64,000 nt of DNA. Origin: JAAYRQ01 sp035647235 (GTDB lineage Bacteria > Bacillota > Syntrophomonadia > Syntrophomonadales > Syntrophomonadaceae). Below the pieces are notes generated by a model. It saw only the letters and a list, made by a program, of their open reading frames with translations, was not told the origin of the DNA and made no database searches. Numbering within the stretch: the stretch's first letter is position 1; each line of letters begins with the position of its first letter. Both the position numbers and the translations under genes were made by a program. Shown piece by piece: positions 8,027-17,254 of this stretch. The stretch is taken from positions 19,074-83,073 of the forward strand of contig CAZEPV010000008.1 in NCBI GenBank assembly GCA_964514235.1, written 5' to 3'.

Positions 8027-9541
8027 ATGCTAGAAAGGGCACCTTCTAATGTTCAATTCCAGCTATTCTCTGAGATACTATTTAACATTAAAGATTGTAT
8101 TATAATTTTAGATGAGGAATTAAATATATCTTATTTGAACCAAGATTCATGCAAGATACTTGGCTTGGGGCCAGATGCTATGGGTAGCTCCATCTTTACT
8201 ATATTTGACTGGCCTGAATTGCCCGCTATCTTGCTTCACCCAGGAGTAGACTACCACGAAATTAACAAGAAAATTATAACTGCGGATAATAAAGAAAGAA
8301 GTTTTCGGGTAATTATTTATAGCATTTTACATTCACCTGAGCCAAAAAAGCATATCATAATTAATTTATGTGATATTAGCGAAATTATTAAGGCCCAATC
8401 TAGGGAAAAAAGGGCTAATTTAGCCAAAAGTGAATTCTTGGCTAACCTAAGTCACGAAATACGGACACCCTTAGTAGGTATATTGGGATTCTGCGAATTA
8501 CTAAACAAGTCTAAATTACAAGCCGAGGAAATCGAATATGTTGAAACTATTGAATTTTGTGCCCATCAATTGATGGGGATAGTAAATAAAGTACTCAACT
8601 TATCTAAAATCGAGGCCAGGGAAATAGAAATTGATTCAAACCCCTTTAATTTGCGTGAGTTAGTAATTAGGACTGTTAACACTTTAAGACCAGCTATGGA
8701 AGAAAAAGGACTAAGTTATTCAGGAGAAATTAGCCCTAATATACCCCCTATTTTAATTGGGGATGAAGTTAAGATACAACAAGTTCTTACTAATTTAATT
8801 ACTAATGCAATTAAATATACAGAGTGGGGCTATATAAAGGTATCCTTAGGGTTAGATGAGAAGGGGCCTCCTATCCCAGGCTTTGTTACCATAAAGATAT
8901 CTGTTTATGACACTGGAAATGGCATAGGACTTGAGCAATTAGGTCATATATTTGAACCTTTTGTGCAACTAAATAGAAGCGAGGAATACAGTGGAGTGGG
9001 CCTGGGGCTGGCAATTAGCAAAAAGCTGGTAGAAGCAATGGGTGGGTGTATATGGTACGAACCTAATGAAGAAAAAGGTTCGATTTTCTCCTTCTCTCTC
9101 AGCTTAGCCACCCAGGAAATAAATGGTCTAGGCGCACCTATTACCCACGATAAACTCAAGGCGAAAAAAAATGGGCAAGTCTTGCTAGTAGAAGATATTG
9201 CTATTAATCGTAAATTAGTAAGTCTAATGTTAAAGAATATGGGTTATGAAGTAATAGAGGCTGCTAATGGCCGAGAATGTCTCATGGAACTTGAAAAATT
9301 CAGTCCAGACATTATTGTTATGGATATGCAAATGCCTATTTTAGACGGTTATGAGGCGACTAAGCAGATAAGAAATCATGCTAAGTTTGGGCATATTCCT
9401 ATAATTGCCTTAACAGCCTATGCTATGACTAGTGATGTGGAAAAATGTTTGGAGGCTGGCTGTGATTATTACTTAAGCAAACCTTTTACCCAAGGCCAGT
9501 TAGCCGAAGTATTAGATAATTGCCAAGCCCAGTCTAGTTGA
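8027..9541 (+). CDS. Hybrid sensor histidine kinase with C-terminal receiver domain
   Basis: Cytoplasmic protein of 504 residues without clear membrane helices. A PAS-like domain (about 12-120) is followed by a HisKA dimerisation domain with phospho-acceptor His143 in LSHEIRTPL. The HATPase_c domain has the N box (LTNLITNAIKYTE), G1 (DTGNGIG) and G2 (GVGLGLAISKK). A receiver domain (about 385-500) has acidic VED, phospho-acceptor near Asp433 in VMDMQMP, and the KPF lysine. There is no DNA-binding output domain and no adjacent response regulator, so the target must come from elsewhere. The soluble PAS suggests an intracellular signal, which cannot be identified here. Confidence 0.94.
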   Translation: MLERAPSNVQFQLFSEILFNIKDCIIILDEELNISYLNQDSCKILGLGPDAMGSSIFTIFDWPELPAILLHPGVDYHEINKKIITADNKERSFRVIIYSILHSPEPKKHIIINLCDISEIIKAQSREKRANLAKSEFLANLSHEIRTPLVGILGFCELLNKSKLQAEEIEYVETIEFCAHQLMGIVNKVLNLSKIEAREIEIDSNPFNLRELVIRTVNTLRPAMEEKGLSYSGEISPNIPPILIGDEVKIQQVLTNLITNAIKYTEWGYIKVSLGLDEKGPPIPGFVTIKISVYDTGNGIGLEQLGHIFEPFVQLNRSEEYSGVGLGLAISKKLVEAMGGCIWYEPNEEKGSIFSFSLSLATQEINGLGAPITHDKLKAKKNGQVLLVEDIAINRKLVSLMLKNMGYEVIEAANGRECLMELEKFSPDIIVMDMQMPILDGYEATKQIRNHAKFGHIPIIALTAYAMTSDVEKCLEAGCDYYLSKPFTQGQLAEVLDNCQAQSS

Positions 9542-9546
9542 ATATG

Positions 9547-9756
9547 CTAATTAGTATTCACATCGAAACCTATGTCTTCTATCTCATCGACTATTTTATC
9601 CAGATTTAATAAATTTTCATCAAAATCTATTTCTACAAATCCTTCCTCATGATAAGCGGTTACTTTATTTACACCTGATAGTTTTTGCAGAGCCCCTTCA
9701 ATACTATGTTTACAATGTTGACAACTCATGCCTTCGACTAGGATTTTTTTGAACAT
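9547..9756 (-). CDS. Heavy-metal-associated domain protein, CopZ-like
   Basis: Single HMA domain of 69 residues with GMSCQHC (residues 9-15), the CxxC pair that binds Cu(I) in copper chaperones. The beta-alpha-beta-beta-alpha-beta pattern fills the protein. GGAGG lies 10 bases before the ATG on the minus strand. It is convergent with the histidine kinase gene, with only 5 bases between the stops and no room for a separate terminator. No copper ATPase gene is nearby, so metal and partner are assigned from family only. Confidence 0.88.
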   Translation of the reverse strand: MFKKILVEGMSCQHCKHSIEGALQKLSGVNKVTAYHEEGFVEIDFDENLLNLDKIVDEIEDIGFDVNTN

Positions 9757-9963
9757 AATTTTTCAACCTCCACTTAATTATTACATTAATTAGTTACCAT
9801 AAAAATTTGTTAATTATAATTGTACTATTTTTTTCTGATTTATGAAATATTATAAATCTTTTTTTACCTATTAAAAAAGGGAAATATTAAAGAAATGAGG
9901 AATTATACATTATAGCTATTATTCAGATTATTATATACAATCCTAACTGAAGGAGGGGAAAAA

Positions 9964-10437
9964 ATGAATCAAGAAGTGCAACTAGTAGTATTTATTTTAA
10001 AACAGGGTGATCAGATTTGTGAATATGGGGTACCTATTACTAAAGTGCAAGAAATTATTTCTATGGCTACACCTACAAAAATGCCACAAACACCTGACTT
10101 TGTAGAAGGTATTATTAATTTAAGAGGGAAAATAATCCCCATTATTGATCTTAAAAAACGTTTTAAAATGGGAGAGTCGGATCTGACGGGGGATACCCGT
10201 AGTGTAATTGTGGAAGTAGAAGGGCAGACTATAGGTATTATAGTAGACGAGGTCAGCGAAGTTTTGCGTTTGCAGACGGAAAACATCGAACCACCACCAG
10301 CGGTAATAGGTGGTATAACCGCGAAATATCTTACCGGTGTAGGCAAACTAGATGATAGACTCCTAATATTACTAGACATGGATAGAATTCTCAATGAGGA
10401 TGAAATAGCGGAACTTGCCGTTGTGGGTGAGGAATAA
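9964..10437 (+). CDS. cheW: CheW-like chemotaxis coupling protein
   Basis: Single CheW domain of 157 residues (VVFILKQGDQICEYGVPI near the start; INLRGKIIPIIDLKKRF at about 50-65; LDDRLLILLDMDRIL near the end). CheW proteins couple CheA kinase to receptors. GAAGGAGGGG precedes the ATG at an ideal distance. No cheA, receptor or flagellar gene is within this window, so it is an orphan copy. It is the only gene between a divergent copZ-like gene and a terminator and is thus monocistronic. Confidence 0.93.
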   Translation: MNQEVQLVVFILKQGDQICEYGVPITKVQEIISMATPTKMPQTPDFVEGIINLRGKIIPIIDLKKRFKMGESDLTGDTRSVIVEVEGQTIGIIVDEVSEVLRLQTENIEPPPAVIGGITAKYLTGVGKLDDRLLILLDMDRILNEDEIAELAVVGEE

Positions 10438-10448
10438 GAGGTTAAAGC

Positions 10449-10485
10449 AGCCCTGAATAATGTGAGATTCAGGGCTTTGTTTTAT
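10449..10485 (+). terminator. Rho-independent terminator after cheW
   Basis: AGCCCTGAAT (10449-10458) and ATTCAGGGCT (10467-10476) form a perfect 10-bp stem with an 8-base loop, followed by TTGTTTTATTTT. Confidence 0.92.
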
Positions 10486-10541
10486 TTTCTTCCATAACGA
10501 GGTATGATATATGTAAAAGAACTTATTATAGGGAGATTCTT

Positions 10542-10937
10542 ATGTATATAGGTGTTGATATAGTTGATATTGAGCGGATTAAAATGGCTATTGAACGGAC
10601 CCCCAGATTTCTAGGGCGAATTTTTACCCCTAATGAAATATCCTATTCTCTAAGAAGGAATAACCCCTATCCTTCGTTAGCAGCCCGTTTTGCGGCTAAG
10701 GAGGCCTTCCGTAAATTGCATCCCTTGTTTACTAGGGGAATTGCTTTTCATGATGTAGAAGTAGTTAATGACCTATCTGGCCGTCCCCATTTATATTTAC
10801 ACAGGAAGGCAGATCAACTTAAAAAAGAAGCAGGTTTATTTAATTTAGCTATTAGTATTTCCCATGCCCAGTATCATGCTATAGCAACAATTATTGCTCA
10901 AGGAAAGGGTGATGGAAATGAAGGTTGTAAGAGCTGA
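10542..10937 (+). CDS. acpS: Holo-[acyl-carrier-protein] synthase
   Basis: Phosphopantetheinyl transferase of the AcpS type, 131 residues. GVDIVDIERI (residues 4-13) carries the Mg2+-binding aspartate and RFAAKEAFRKL the conserved KEA motif. SISHAQYHAIATII is the C-terminal family signature. It transfers 4'-phosphopantetheine from CoA to acyl carrier protein. The 3' end overlaps the start of the NAD(P)HX repair gene by about 20 bases, implying translational coupling. acpS beside the YjeF-type gene is a common arrangement in Bacillota. Confidence 0.96.
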   Translation: MYIGVDIVDIERIKMAIERTPRFLGRIFTPNEISYSLRRNNPYPSLAARFAAKEAFRKLHPLFTRGIAFHDVEVVNDLSGRPHLYLHRKADQLKKEAGLFNLAISISHAQYHAIATIIAQGKGDGNEGCKS

Positions 10938-12465
10938 AGAGATGAGGGCCCTTGATAAGGAGGCTATCGAAGAATATAAAATACCTAGTCTAATTTTGAT
11001 GGAGAATGCTGGCTTAAGAACTGTAGAAGTTATTGAGGAAGTATTGGATGATGTCCGAGGTAAATCTATCCTCATATTAGTTGGTATAGGAAATAATGGT
11101 GGCGATGGCTTAGTAATAGCTAGGCATTTGATTAATGCGGGTGCTTTAGTAGACATATTTGTGTGGGGCGAAGCCAAGGAATTAAGCCCCGATGCTGCTA
11201 CAAATTATCGAATTGTGGAAAGGATGCAGGCTAATTTATTTTTGCTAAAAAATGAAGAAGGTTTGAATAAACTCATGTTAAGCCTGCTGACTGCTGATTT
11301 AATCATAGATAGTATTTATGGGGTAGGTTTTAAAGGGAAACTAAATGAATTCGATAGCAAGGTAGTGAATATGGTCAATTGGGCTAAGGCCCCCGTAATA
11401 GCTGTTGATATACCTAGTGGTGTAGATGCTAACACGGGTAAGGTTGCGGGTGAAGCTGTTAAAGCTATGCATACAGTGACCTTTGGTTTGCCCAAATTAG
11501 GCCTAATCTTAGAAGCGGGTAAAAATTATGTGGGTTCTTTGAGTGTGGCTGATATTTCTTTACCTTATAATCTATTGAGTGATAGTAAGCTTAAATGTAA
11601 TATTATTACATCCCAAATAGTCAGTTCATTATTAAAACCGAGATTAGCTGAATCCCATAAAGGTACTTATGGACATGTTTTAGTTGTAGGTGGTTCGATA
11701 GGTTTAACTGGAGCAGTAGTTATGACTGCTAATGCGGCCGTGAAGACGGGGGCAGGTTTAGTCACCGCTGCGGTTCCCGAATCGCTATTACCTTTAGTGC
11801 AAAACCATTTAACCGAGGCCATGACTTCGCCTTTAGCCCAAACTAGCCAGGCTACTATTGCCTTGGAGGCTAAGCCTGCATTGGAAAATTTATTAGGGAC
11901 TGTTTCAGTTTGTGCTGTTGGGCCTGGTATGGCTCGTTACCCCGAAGCATTAGCTATTATGGATTTTATTATGGAAAGGGCTGGTGTCCCCATTATAATT
12001 GATGCAGACGGACTTAATGCCCTAAGACGGGATATATCCATATTAAAGGATCGACAAGTACCAATTGTACTTACACCCCATCCAGGGGAAATGGCCAGGT
12101 TGACCAAAAAGAGCATAGCCGAAGTCCAAGCCAACCGCTTAAATATTGCCTTAGAGTTCGCTCATGAATGGGGTGTGACTGTGGTACTCAAAGGTAATAA
12201 TACGATTATAGCTACTGCTAATGGGGAAGCCTACATTAATATTAATGGAAACCCCGGTATGGCCACAGGTGGTAGTGGAGATGTCTTGACTGGCATGATT
12301 GCCAGTTTAATCGCCCAGGGTTTGAATCCAGTTGAGGCCTCTTTAACTGGAGTATTTTTGCATGGGGCTGCAGGGGATAAAGCGGCCCAAATAAAAGGGC
12401 AAAGAAGCATGATAGCTGGAGATTTAATTAATTATTTATCGGATATTTTAGGAGAATTTGAGTAA
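10918..12465 (+). CDS. nnrD: Bifunctional NAD(P)H-hydrate epimerase / ADP-dependent (S)-NAD(P)H-hydrate dehydratase
   Basis: YjeF-type fusion of about 515 residues that repairs hydrated NAD(P)H. The N-terminal epimerase half contains GNNGGDGLVIARHL and VDIPSGVDANTG. The C-terminal ribokinase-like dehydratase half contains HKGTYGHVLVVGGS, LTPHPGEMARL and the closing NGNPGMATGGSGDVLTG signature. AGGAAAGGG at 10901-10909 fits ATG 10918 (8-base spacing) better than ATG 10912. It overlaps acpS. The symbol follows common use for the bifunctional protein (nnrE-nnrD). Confidence 0.95.
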   Translation: MKVVRAEEMRALDKEAIEEYKIPSLILMENAGLRTVEVIEEVLDDVRGKSILILVGIGNNGGDGLVIARHLINAGALVDIFVWGEAKELSPDAATNYRIVERMQANLFLLKNEEGLNKLMLSLLTADLIIDSIYGVGFKGKLNEFDSKVVNMVNWAKAPVIAVDIPSGVDANTGKVAGEAVKAMHTVTFGLPKLGLILEAGKNYVGSLSVADISLPYNLLSDSKLKCNIITSQIVSSLLKPRLAESHKGTYGHVLVVGGSIGLTGAVVMTANAAVKTGAGLVTAAVPESLLPLVQNHLTEAMTSPLAQTSQATIALEAKPALENLLGTVSVCAVGPGMARYPEALAIMDFIMERAGVPIIIDADGLNALRRDISILKDRQVPIVLTPHPGEMARLTKKSIAEVQANRLNIALEFAHEWGVTVVLKGNNTIIATANGEAYININGNPGMATGGSGDVLTGMIASLIAQGLNPVEASLTGVFLHGAAGDKAAQIKGQRSMIAGDLINYLSDILGEFE

Positions 12466-12555
12466 AAATAGTTATAGGAGTTTTTTGTGAGGTGACTTTT
12501 TCAAAAATATTGTAGTGGGAGAAGACATAATTTACATAAGAAAGAGGGTTTGATT

Positions 12556-13011
12556 ATGTTAGCCAAAGATATTATGACTCGGGATGTAATTACAGTTAGT
12601 CCCGAAACTGAAGTGGAAAAAGTAGCCAGCCTATTAATCGATAATAAAATTAGTGGTATACCAGTTATAGATAAAAATAATCGAGTAATAGGTGTTGTAA
12701 CTGAAAAGGATCTAATCGTAAAAGCAAGCGAATTAAAAGTACCATTTTATATTACTTTATTTGACAGTATTATTTTCTTAGAAAATCCCATACGATTTAA
12801 TAACAACCTTAAAAAGTATATTGCCTCTGAAGTAAGAGATGCTATGACTACCAATGTAGCAATAGTGGATGAAGAAACACCTGTAACTGAGATTGTCTCT
12901 ATTATGCAAAAAAAGCGGGTCAATCGGCTACCTGTAGTAAGGGATGGTAAACTAGTCGGCATAATTACCCGTAACGATATTTTGAGGTCGATGGTTAAAA
13001 GTGATGGATAA
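12556..13011 (+). CDS. Stand-alone CBS-domain protein
   Basis: Protein of 151 residues made only of two CBS motifs. The first is about residues 1-58 (AKDIMTRDVITVSPETEV, then GIPVIDKNNRVIGVVTEKDL). The second is about 92-148 (VRDAMTTNVAIV, then RLPVVRDGKLVGIITRNDIL). CBS pairs usually bind adenine nucleotides or S-adenosyl compounds and act as sensors. ATG 12556 is chosen over the in-frame TTG 12550 because AAAGAGGG at 12541-12548 fits it. The last bases overlap the alanine racemase start by 8, so the two are coupled. Ligand and target are unknown. Confidence 0.9.
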   Translation: MLAKDIMTRDVITVSPETEVEKVASLLIDNKISGIPVIDKNNRVIGVVTEKDLIVKASELKVPFYITLFDSIIFLENPIRFNNNLKKYIASEVRDAMTTNVAIVDEETPVTEIVSIMQKKRVNRLPVVRDGKLVGIITRNDILRSMVKSDG

Positions 13012-14113
13012 TAAAAGGGCAACTTGGGCAGAAATAGACTTAGCAGCAATTAGACATAATATAGAACTAATCAAAAGTAAAACTGAATCTAGGATAATGG
13101 CAGTTATTAAAGCAGATGCCTATGGCCATGGGGTAGAAAAGGTTTGTCAGGTATGTATGGAAATGGGGGTTACTTATCTAGGTGTGGCTACTTTAGATGA
13201 GGCACTACATTTAAGAAAACAGGGTATTATCTTGCCAATTCTCATTTTCGGCTATGTAGCGGAAGAATATTTTAAGGAAGTAATTGAAAATAATATAAGT
13301 GTAACTGTCTATAATTCCAACTACGCTAATAACTTATCTATTAGTGCCCAAAAACAAGGTAAAAAAGCTATTGTGCATATAAAAATTGATACTGGAATGG
13401 GTAGATTAGGCTTTAGTCCTGGATTAAAGGCAGTTGAACAAATAAAAGAAATAGCTGGGCTTTCACATATAGAATGTGAAGGTATTTATACCCATTTTGC
13501 TACTGCCGACCAGCTAGATAAGGGCTTTGCTTTACAGCAGTTGGCCAACTTTAATCAGATAGTTGATGAATTAAAGTTACAAGGGGTAGATTTCAAATTA
13601 AAACACGCTGCTAACAGTGCGGCCATTCTAGATTTTGCGCTTTCACACCTGGATATGGTGAGGGCAGGAATAATAATCTATGGTTTACGTCCATCAGCAG
13701 AAGTATTTAACCGCAATCTTATTCCAGCCTTGAGATTGAAAAGTAAAATTACCTTAGTTAAAGAAGTAGCAGCAGGCACAACCATCAGCTATGGTAGGAC
13801 ATATGCATGTAATAAAACCACCAAGATAGCGACGGTTCCCATCGGGTATGCAGATGGTTATAGTAGAATTTTATCTAATAAAGCTTGGGGGATTGTAAAA
13901 GGTCAAAAGGTGCCACTAATAGGGAATGTCTGCATGGATCAAGCTATGTTTGATGTAAGTAAAGTTAGGGAAGTTCGGGAAGGTGACGAGATTATACTTT
14001 TAGGTAGACAAGAAGATGGGATAACTGCGGATGATTTAGCTGACATTATGGGAACCATTAATTATGAAGTAGTATGCTCCATAAGTGCACGAGTACCGAG
14101 AATATATATATAG
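13004..14113 (+). CDS. alr: Alanine racemase
   Basis: PLP-dependent fold-III racemase of about 369 residues that makes D-alanine for peptidoglycan. The PLP lysine is Lys36 in VIKADAYGHG. KIDTGMGRLGF, IPIGYADGYSR-like IGYADGYSR and NVCMDQAMFDV follow in family order. The ATG at 13004 (or GTG 13001) overlaps the CBS-protein stop. It is followed by the NdoAI-NdoA toxin-antitoxin genes, the same order as alr-ndoAI-ndoA in Bacillus subtilis. Confidence 0.97.
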   Translation: MDNKRATWAEIDLAAIRHNIELIKSKTESRIMAVIKADAYGHGVEKVCQVCMEMGVTYLGVATLDEALHLRKQGIILPILIFGYVAEEYFKEVIENNISVTVYNSNYANNLSISAQKQGKKAIVHIKIDTGMGRLGFSPGLKAVEQIKEIAGLSHIECEGIYTHFATADQLDKGFALQQLANFNQIVDELKLQGVDFKLKHAANSAAILDFALSHLDMVRAGIIIYGLRPSAEVFNRNLIPALRLKSKITLVKEVAAGTTISYGRTYACNKTTKIATVPIGYADGYSRILSNKAWGIVKGQKVPLIGNVCMDQAMFDVSKVREVREGDEIILLGRQEDGITADDLADIMGTINYEVVCSISARVPRIYI

Positions 14114-14210
14114 ATTTTCCTAAAATGAAATTAATGGATTTGCGGGTAAATATACTTTTACTTATAATAGTGTTTATTAGACTCTATATATATTGTTGGG
14201 GGTGCTTGCT

Positions 14211-14480
14211 TTGCCAGCCTCGAAAAGAATCATCATAACAGTTTCAGAAACTCTCCTAGCTGAAGTAGACAATATAACCGAACTCGATTGTAAAAACCGT
14301 AGCGAAATAGTTAGGGAGGCTATAAGATTCTATCTTGGGGAGCGTAAAAAGAATTTGCTTAGAGAACATATGAAAAAAGGCTATATGGAAATGTCTCAGA
14401 TTAATTTAACCCTAGCTAATGAAAATATATTAGTTGAGGACGAAGCTCTAAACAATTGTCTAGAAAAACTGTTGGAGTGA
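14211..14480 (+). CDS. ndoAI: EndoAI/MazE-type ribbon-helix-helix antitoxin
   Basis: Small ribbon-helix-helix protein of about 90 residues. The N-terminal strand (SKRIIITVSETLLAEVDNI) and helices (NRSEIVREAIRFYL) form the DNA-binding fold. MKKGYMEMSQINL closely resembles the RRGYMEMAKINL segment of B. subtilis EndoAI. Several upstream in-frame TTG/GTG codons exist (14193, 14196, 14202). GGGGG at 14198-14202 with 8-base spacing favours TTG 14211. It should bind and neutralise the EndoA RNase encoded next, 8 bases downstream, and repress their operon. Confidence 0.9.
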   Translation: MPASKRIIITVSETLLAEVDNITELDCKNRSEIVREAIRFYLGERKKNLLREHMKKGYMEMSQINLTLANENILVEDEALNNCLEKLLE

Positions 14481-14488
14481 TTTTTTAT

Positions 14489-14836
14489 ATGATAAAACGG
14501 GGTGAGATATATTTTGCTCAACTAAATCCAGTTATAGGCTCGGAACAAGGCGGAATTAGGCCAGTAGTAGTTGTGCAAAATGATATAGGGAACCAGTATA
14601 GTCCTACTACGATTATACTGGCCATAACCTCCCAAATTAATAAGGCTAAGCTTCCTACCCATATTGAACTCAAGGCAGTAGACTACGGCCTTGAGAAGGA
14701 CTCGGTAATACTAGCGGAACAGATTAGGACTATCGACAAAACCCGACTTAAACAAAGGATAGCTTCCTTGAACGAGTTGACTATGGATAAGGTAGACCAA
14801 GCATTAGCTATAAGTCTAAATCTAACTGAAATATAA
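14489..14836 (+). CDS. ndoA: mRNA interferase EndoA (MazF/PemK toxin)
   Basis: Endoribonuclease toxin of 115 residues, the usual EndoA length. It begins MIKRGEIYFAQLNPVIGSEQ and continues GGIRPVVVVQND, the PemK/MazF signature, with SPTTIILAITSQ and LAEQIRTIDKTRL further on. The ATG at 14489 (GGAG 14474-14477 upstream) gives the canonical N-terminus. In relatives it cuts mRNA at U-rich pentamers. It is placed directly after its antitoxin and before a strong terminator. Confidence 0.95.
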   Translation: MIKRGEIYFAQLNPVIGSEQGGIRPVVVVQNDIGNQYSPTTIILAITSQINKAKLPTHIELKAVDYGLEKDSVILAEQIRTIDKTRLKQRIASLNELTMDKVDQALAISLNLTEI

Positions 14837-14850
14837 TACATACTATTAAA

Positions 14851-14880
14851 AAGGCAGGTTTTTATAACCTGCCTTTTGTG
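14851..14880 (+). terminator. Rho-independent terminator after ndoA
   Basis: AAGGCAGGTT (14851-14860) pairs perfectly with AACCTGCCTT (14866-14875) around TTTAT, followed by TTGTG. It closes the acpS-to-ndoA run of genes. Confidence 0.88.
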
Positions 14881-14977
14881 CTGTGTTTAGTTAAAAATCT
14901 GGCTTGTTTTCCATCTGGGCTTGGGGTATACTGGAAATATTAGTGGAACCGACTTGGTTACAGAGAAAAAATAGGGG

Positions 14978-17227
14978 ATGGTGGCAAATATGGCAGAATG
15001 GAAAAAGACTTCCTGCGTCTTGTGCGCCCAGAATTGTGGTCTGGAAATTAAGGTGGAAGATAATCGTATAACTAGGATAAAGGGGGATAAAGACAACCCA
15101 CGCAGCCAAGGTTATACTTGCCGAAAAGGCTTAAGTTTAGCTCATTATACGCATAATGCGGATCGTTTGGAATACCCCTTAAAAAAAGTGGGGGACAGTC
15201 ATGTCAGAATTAGCTGGGAACAAGCTATTACCGAAATCGCAGAAAAGCTCAAGAATATTAAAGATGAATATGGCAGTAAGTCCTTTGCTTACATGGGTGG
15301 AGGGAGCTTAGGGGGCCAAATGGAAGTTGGCTTGGGTCTTAGACTTTTGAGTTTGCTAGGTTCTCGTTATTATTATTCCCCCTTGGCTCAAGAGTTTTCC
15401 AACATCTTTTGGGTTGATGGACGTATTACCGGCAAGCAAAGCTTAGTTACCCTACCTGATGGTCATAATGCAGATACCTTAGTAGCATGGGGGTGGAATG
15501 GCTGGATGAGCCATCAGGAACCTAGAACTAGGGATCTTATTCGGGATATGAAAAAAAATCCCGATAAGAGGTTAATTGTTATTGATCCACGTTTGTCGGA
15601 AACTGCGGAGAGGGCTGATATTCATTTGCCTATAAAAGCTGGGACCGATACCATGTTGCTTAAAGCTATGATACGCCTTATTTTAGATAATGGCTGGGAG
15701 GATGAAGAATTTTTAGCTAATCATGTAAATGGCTGGGAGCAAATAGCCCCCTTGTTTGAAGGTTTCGAGGCTAGAAAAGCCATTGAAGATGTATGTCAGC
15801 TAAATTATGCTGATGTAGTTGAAGTGACCCGCCTTATAGCCCAGACTAAATCGAGTATACATGAGGATCTAGGGATATATATGAATCGGAATTCTACTAT
15901 TAATTGTTATCTTCTGCATATTTTACGGGCTATTACAGGCCGTTTTTGTCTTGAAGGTGGGCATATTGTTCCTGCATTTTTATTTCCTATGGGTAGCAAT
16001 AGTGATGAAAGGAATCCTAAAACTTGGCGAAGTGTTCATAATGACATGTTCCCAGTGATGGGAGTCTTTCCACCCGCTATTTTTCCTGAAGAGGTTTTAA
16101 ATGATAATCCAGAACGCTTAAGGGCTTTAATAGTTAGTGCTTGTAACCCACTACGTTCTTTCCCCGATACCAAAGCCTACGAAAAGGCCTTGGCCGCTTT
16201 AGACTTATCCGTGTGTATTGAGGTAGTCTATAGTGAGACTGCACGCTTATGTGATTATGTTTTACCATCCTTATCTTATTTAGAGACTTATGATACTACT
16301 TGTTTTAACTTTTCCTACCCTGAAGTCTATTTCAATATGCGCCAGCCTGCTCTAGAGCCCCTTAGCCCCGAGACTAAAGAAGGCGCTGCGATTATTTTAG
16401 AAATTATAAAAGCTATGGGCTTTTTACCCGAAATACCTGAATCCTTATATAAAGCAGGTGGGGAAGGTATAACTGCTTACTTAGGGGCTTTCAATAACTA
16501 TCTGATGGATAACCCCAAAAATGCTAGGTTGGCCCCCCTCATTTTAGCGGAGACTTTGGGTAAAACCCTAGGTTCGGTCAATCAAGCTTTGATAGTCGGG
16601 CTTTTACTCAATAGTAGTCCAGCATTTAAAGCAGGTGCAATATCTTTGGGATATCCTGCTGATATAACCATGTTTGAGGAAATGCATAAAAGCATTTTGG
16701 CAAATCCACAAGGGCTTATTATATCTAAATTTACCGAAGATAATTTTAGCATGTTAGCTACCGAGGATAAAAAGTTAGCTTTATATATCGAGGAATTAAT
16801 CGAACCACTAAAAGCTGCTACAATTACACGTGAATTGGCAGAACTTAGTCTGCCTGATGATTTTCCTTTAATTCTTCATTCTGGCTTACACCACGAAACG
16901 GTGGCCAATACAATTCTGCGTAATCCTAAATGGAATAGGAGTCGTCGGGTTAATACTATGTTTATGAATATAGAAGATGCCAACCGCTTGGGGCTTAATG
17001 ATGGCGACATGGCGAGGATTACCACCGCAGCTGCTAGTGCAGAAATAGAAGTGGAAATTAGTCAATATGCTGCGACAGGCTCTGTATACATCCGCCACGG
17101 TGGGGGTTTAATTTATGATGGAAAGAAAATAGGAGTAAATGTTAATAAATTAGTCTTGGCTACTGATAGAGATGAAATGGGTACACCTATGCATAGGCGT
17201 ATACCTTGTCGGGTGGAAGCCCTTTAA
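14978..17227 (+). CDS. Molybdopterin oxidoreductase, substrate unknown
   Basis: Molybdo/tungsto-bis-pterin enzyme of the DMSO-reductase family, up to 749 residues. Cys13, Cys16, Cys20 and Cys48 form the N-terminal 4Fe-4S motif (CVLCAQNC ... YTCRKG), followed by molybdopterin domains and a C-terminal dinucleotide-binding domain. There is no Tat signal, so it is probably cytoplasmic. No Cys or in-frame UGA (Sec) occurs near the metal-ligand region around residues 140-165 (FWVDGRITGKQSL), so formate dehydrogenase activity is not supported; an Asp or Ser may bind the metal. No electron-transfer subunit is adjacent. An Rrf2 regulator gene follows 27 bases downstream. ATG 14990 is an alternative start. 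Confidence 0.9.
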   Translation: MVANMAEWKKTSCVLCAQNCGLEIKVEDNRITRIKGDKDNPRSQGYTCRKGLSLAHYTHNADRLEYPLKKVGDSHVRISWEQAITEIAEKLKNIKDEYGSKSFAYMGGGSLGGQMEVGLGLRLLSLLGSRYYYSPLAQEFSNIFWVDGRITGKQSLVTLPDGHNADTLVAWGWNGWMSHQEPRTRDLIRDMKKNPDKRLIVIDPRLSETAERADIHLPIKAGTDTMLLKAMIRLILDNGWEDEEFLANHVNGWEQIAPLFEGFEARKAIEDVCQLNYADVVEVTRLIAQTKSSIHEDLGIYMNRNSTINCYLLHILRAITGRFCLEGGHIVPAFLFPMGSNSDERNPKTWRSVHNDMFPVMGVFPPAIFPEEVLNDNPERLRALIVSACNPLRSFPDTKAYEKALAALDLSVCIEVVYSETARLCDYVLPSLSYLETYDTTCFNFSYPEVYFNMRQPALEPLSPETKEGAAIILEIIKAMGFLPEIPESLYKAGGEGITAYLGAFNNYLMDNPKNARLAPLILAETLGKTLGSVNQALIVGLLLNSSPAFKAGAISLGYPADITMFEEMHKSILANPQGLIISKFTEDNFSMLATEDKKLALYIEELIEPLKAATITRELAELSLPDDFPLILHSGLHHETVANTILRNPKWNRSRRVNTMFMNIEDANRLGLNDGDMARITTAAASAEIEVEISQYAATGSVYIRHGGGLIYDGKKIGVNVNKLVLATDRDEMGTPMHRRIPCRVEAL

Positions 17228-17254
17228 CTCTATAAATTATGAAGGAAGGATAAA

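Noticed and set aside
10011..10394. 127-codon minus-strand frame inside cheW
   Set aside because: Antisense shadow of a clear CheW coding sequence.
14978..17227. Formate dehydrogenase alpha subunit
   Set aside because: No Cys and no in-frame UGA/Sec in the metal-ligand region, and no FDH partner subunits are adjacent.
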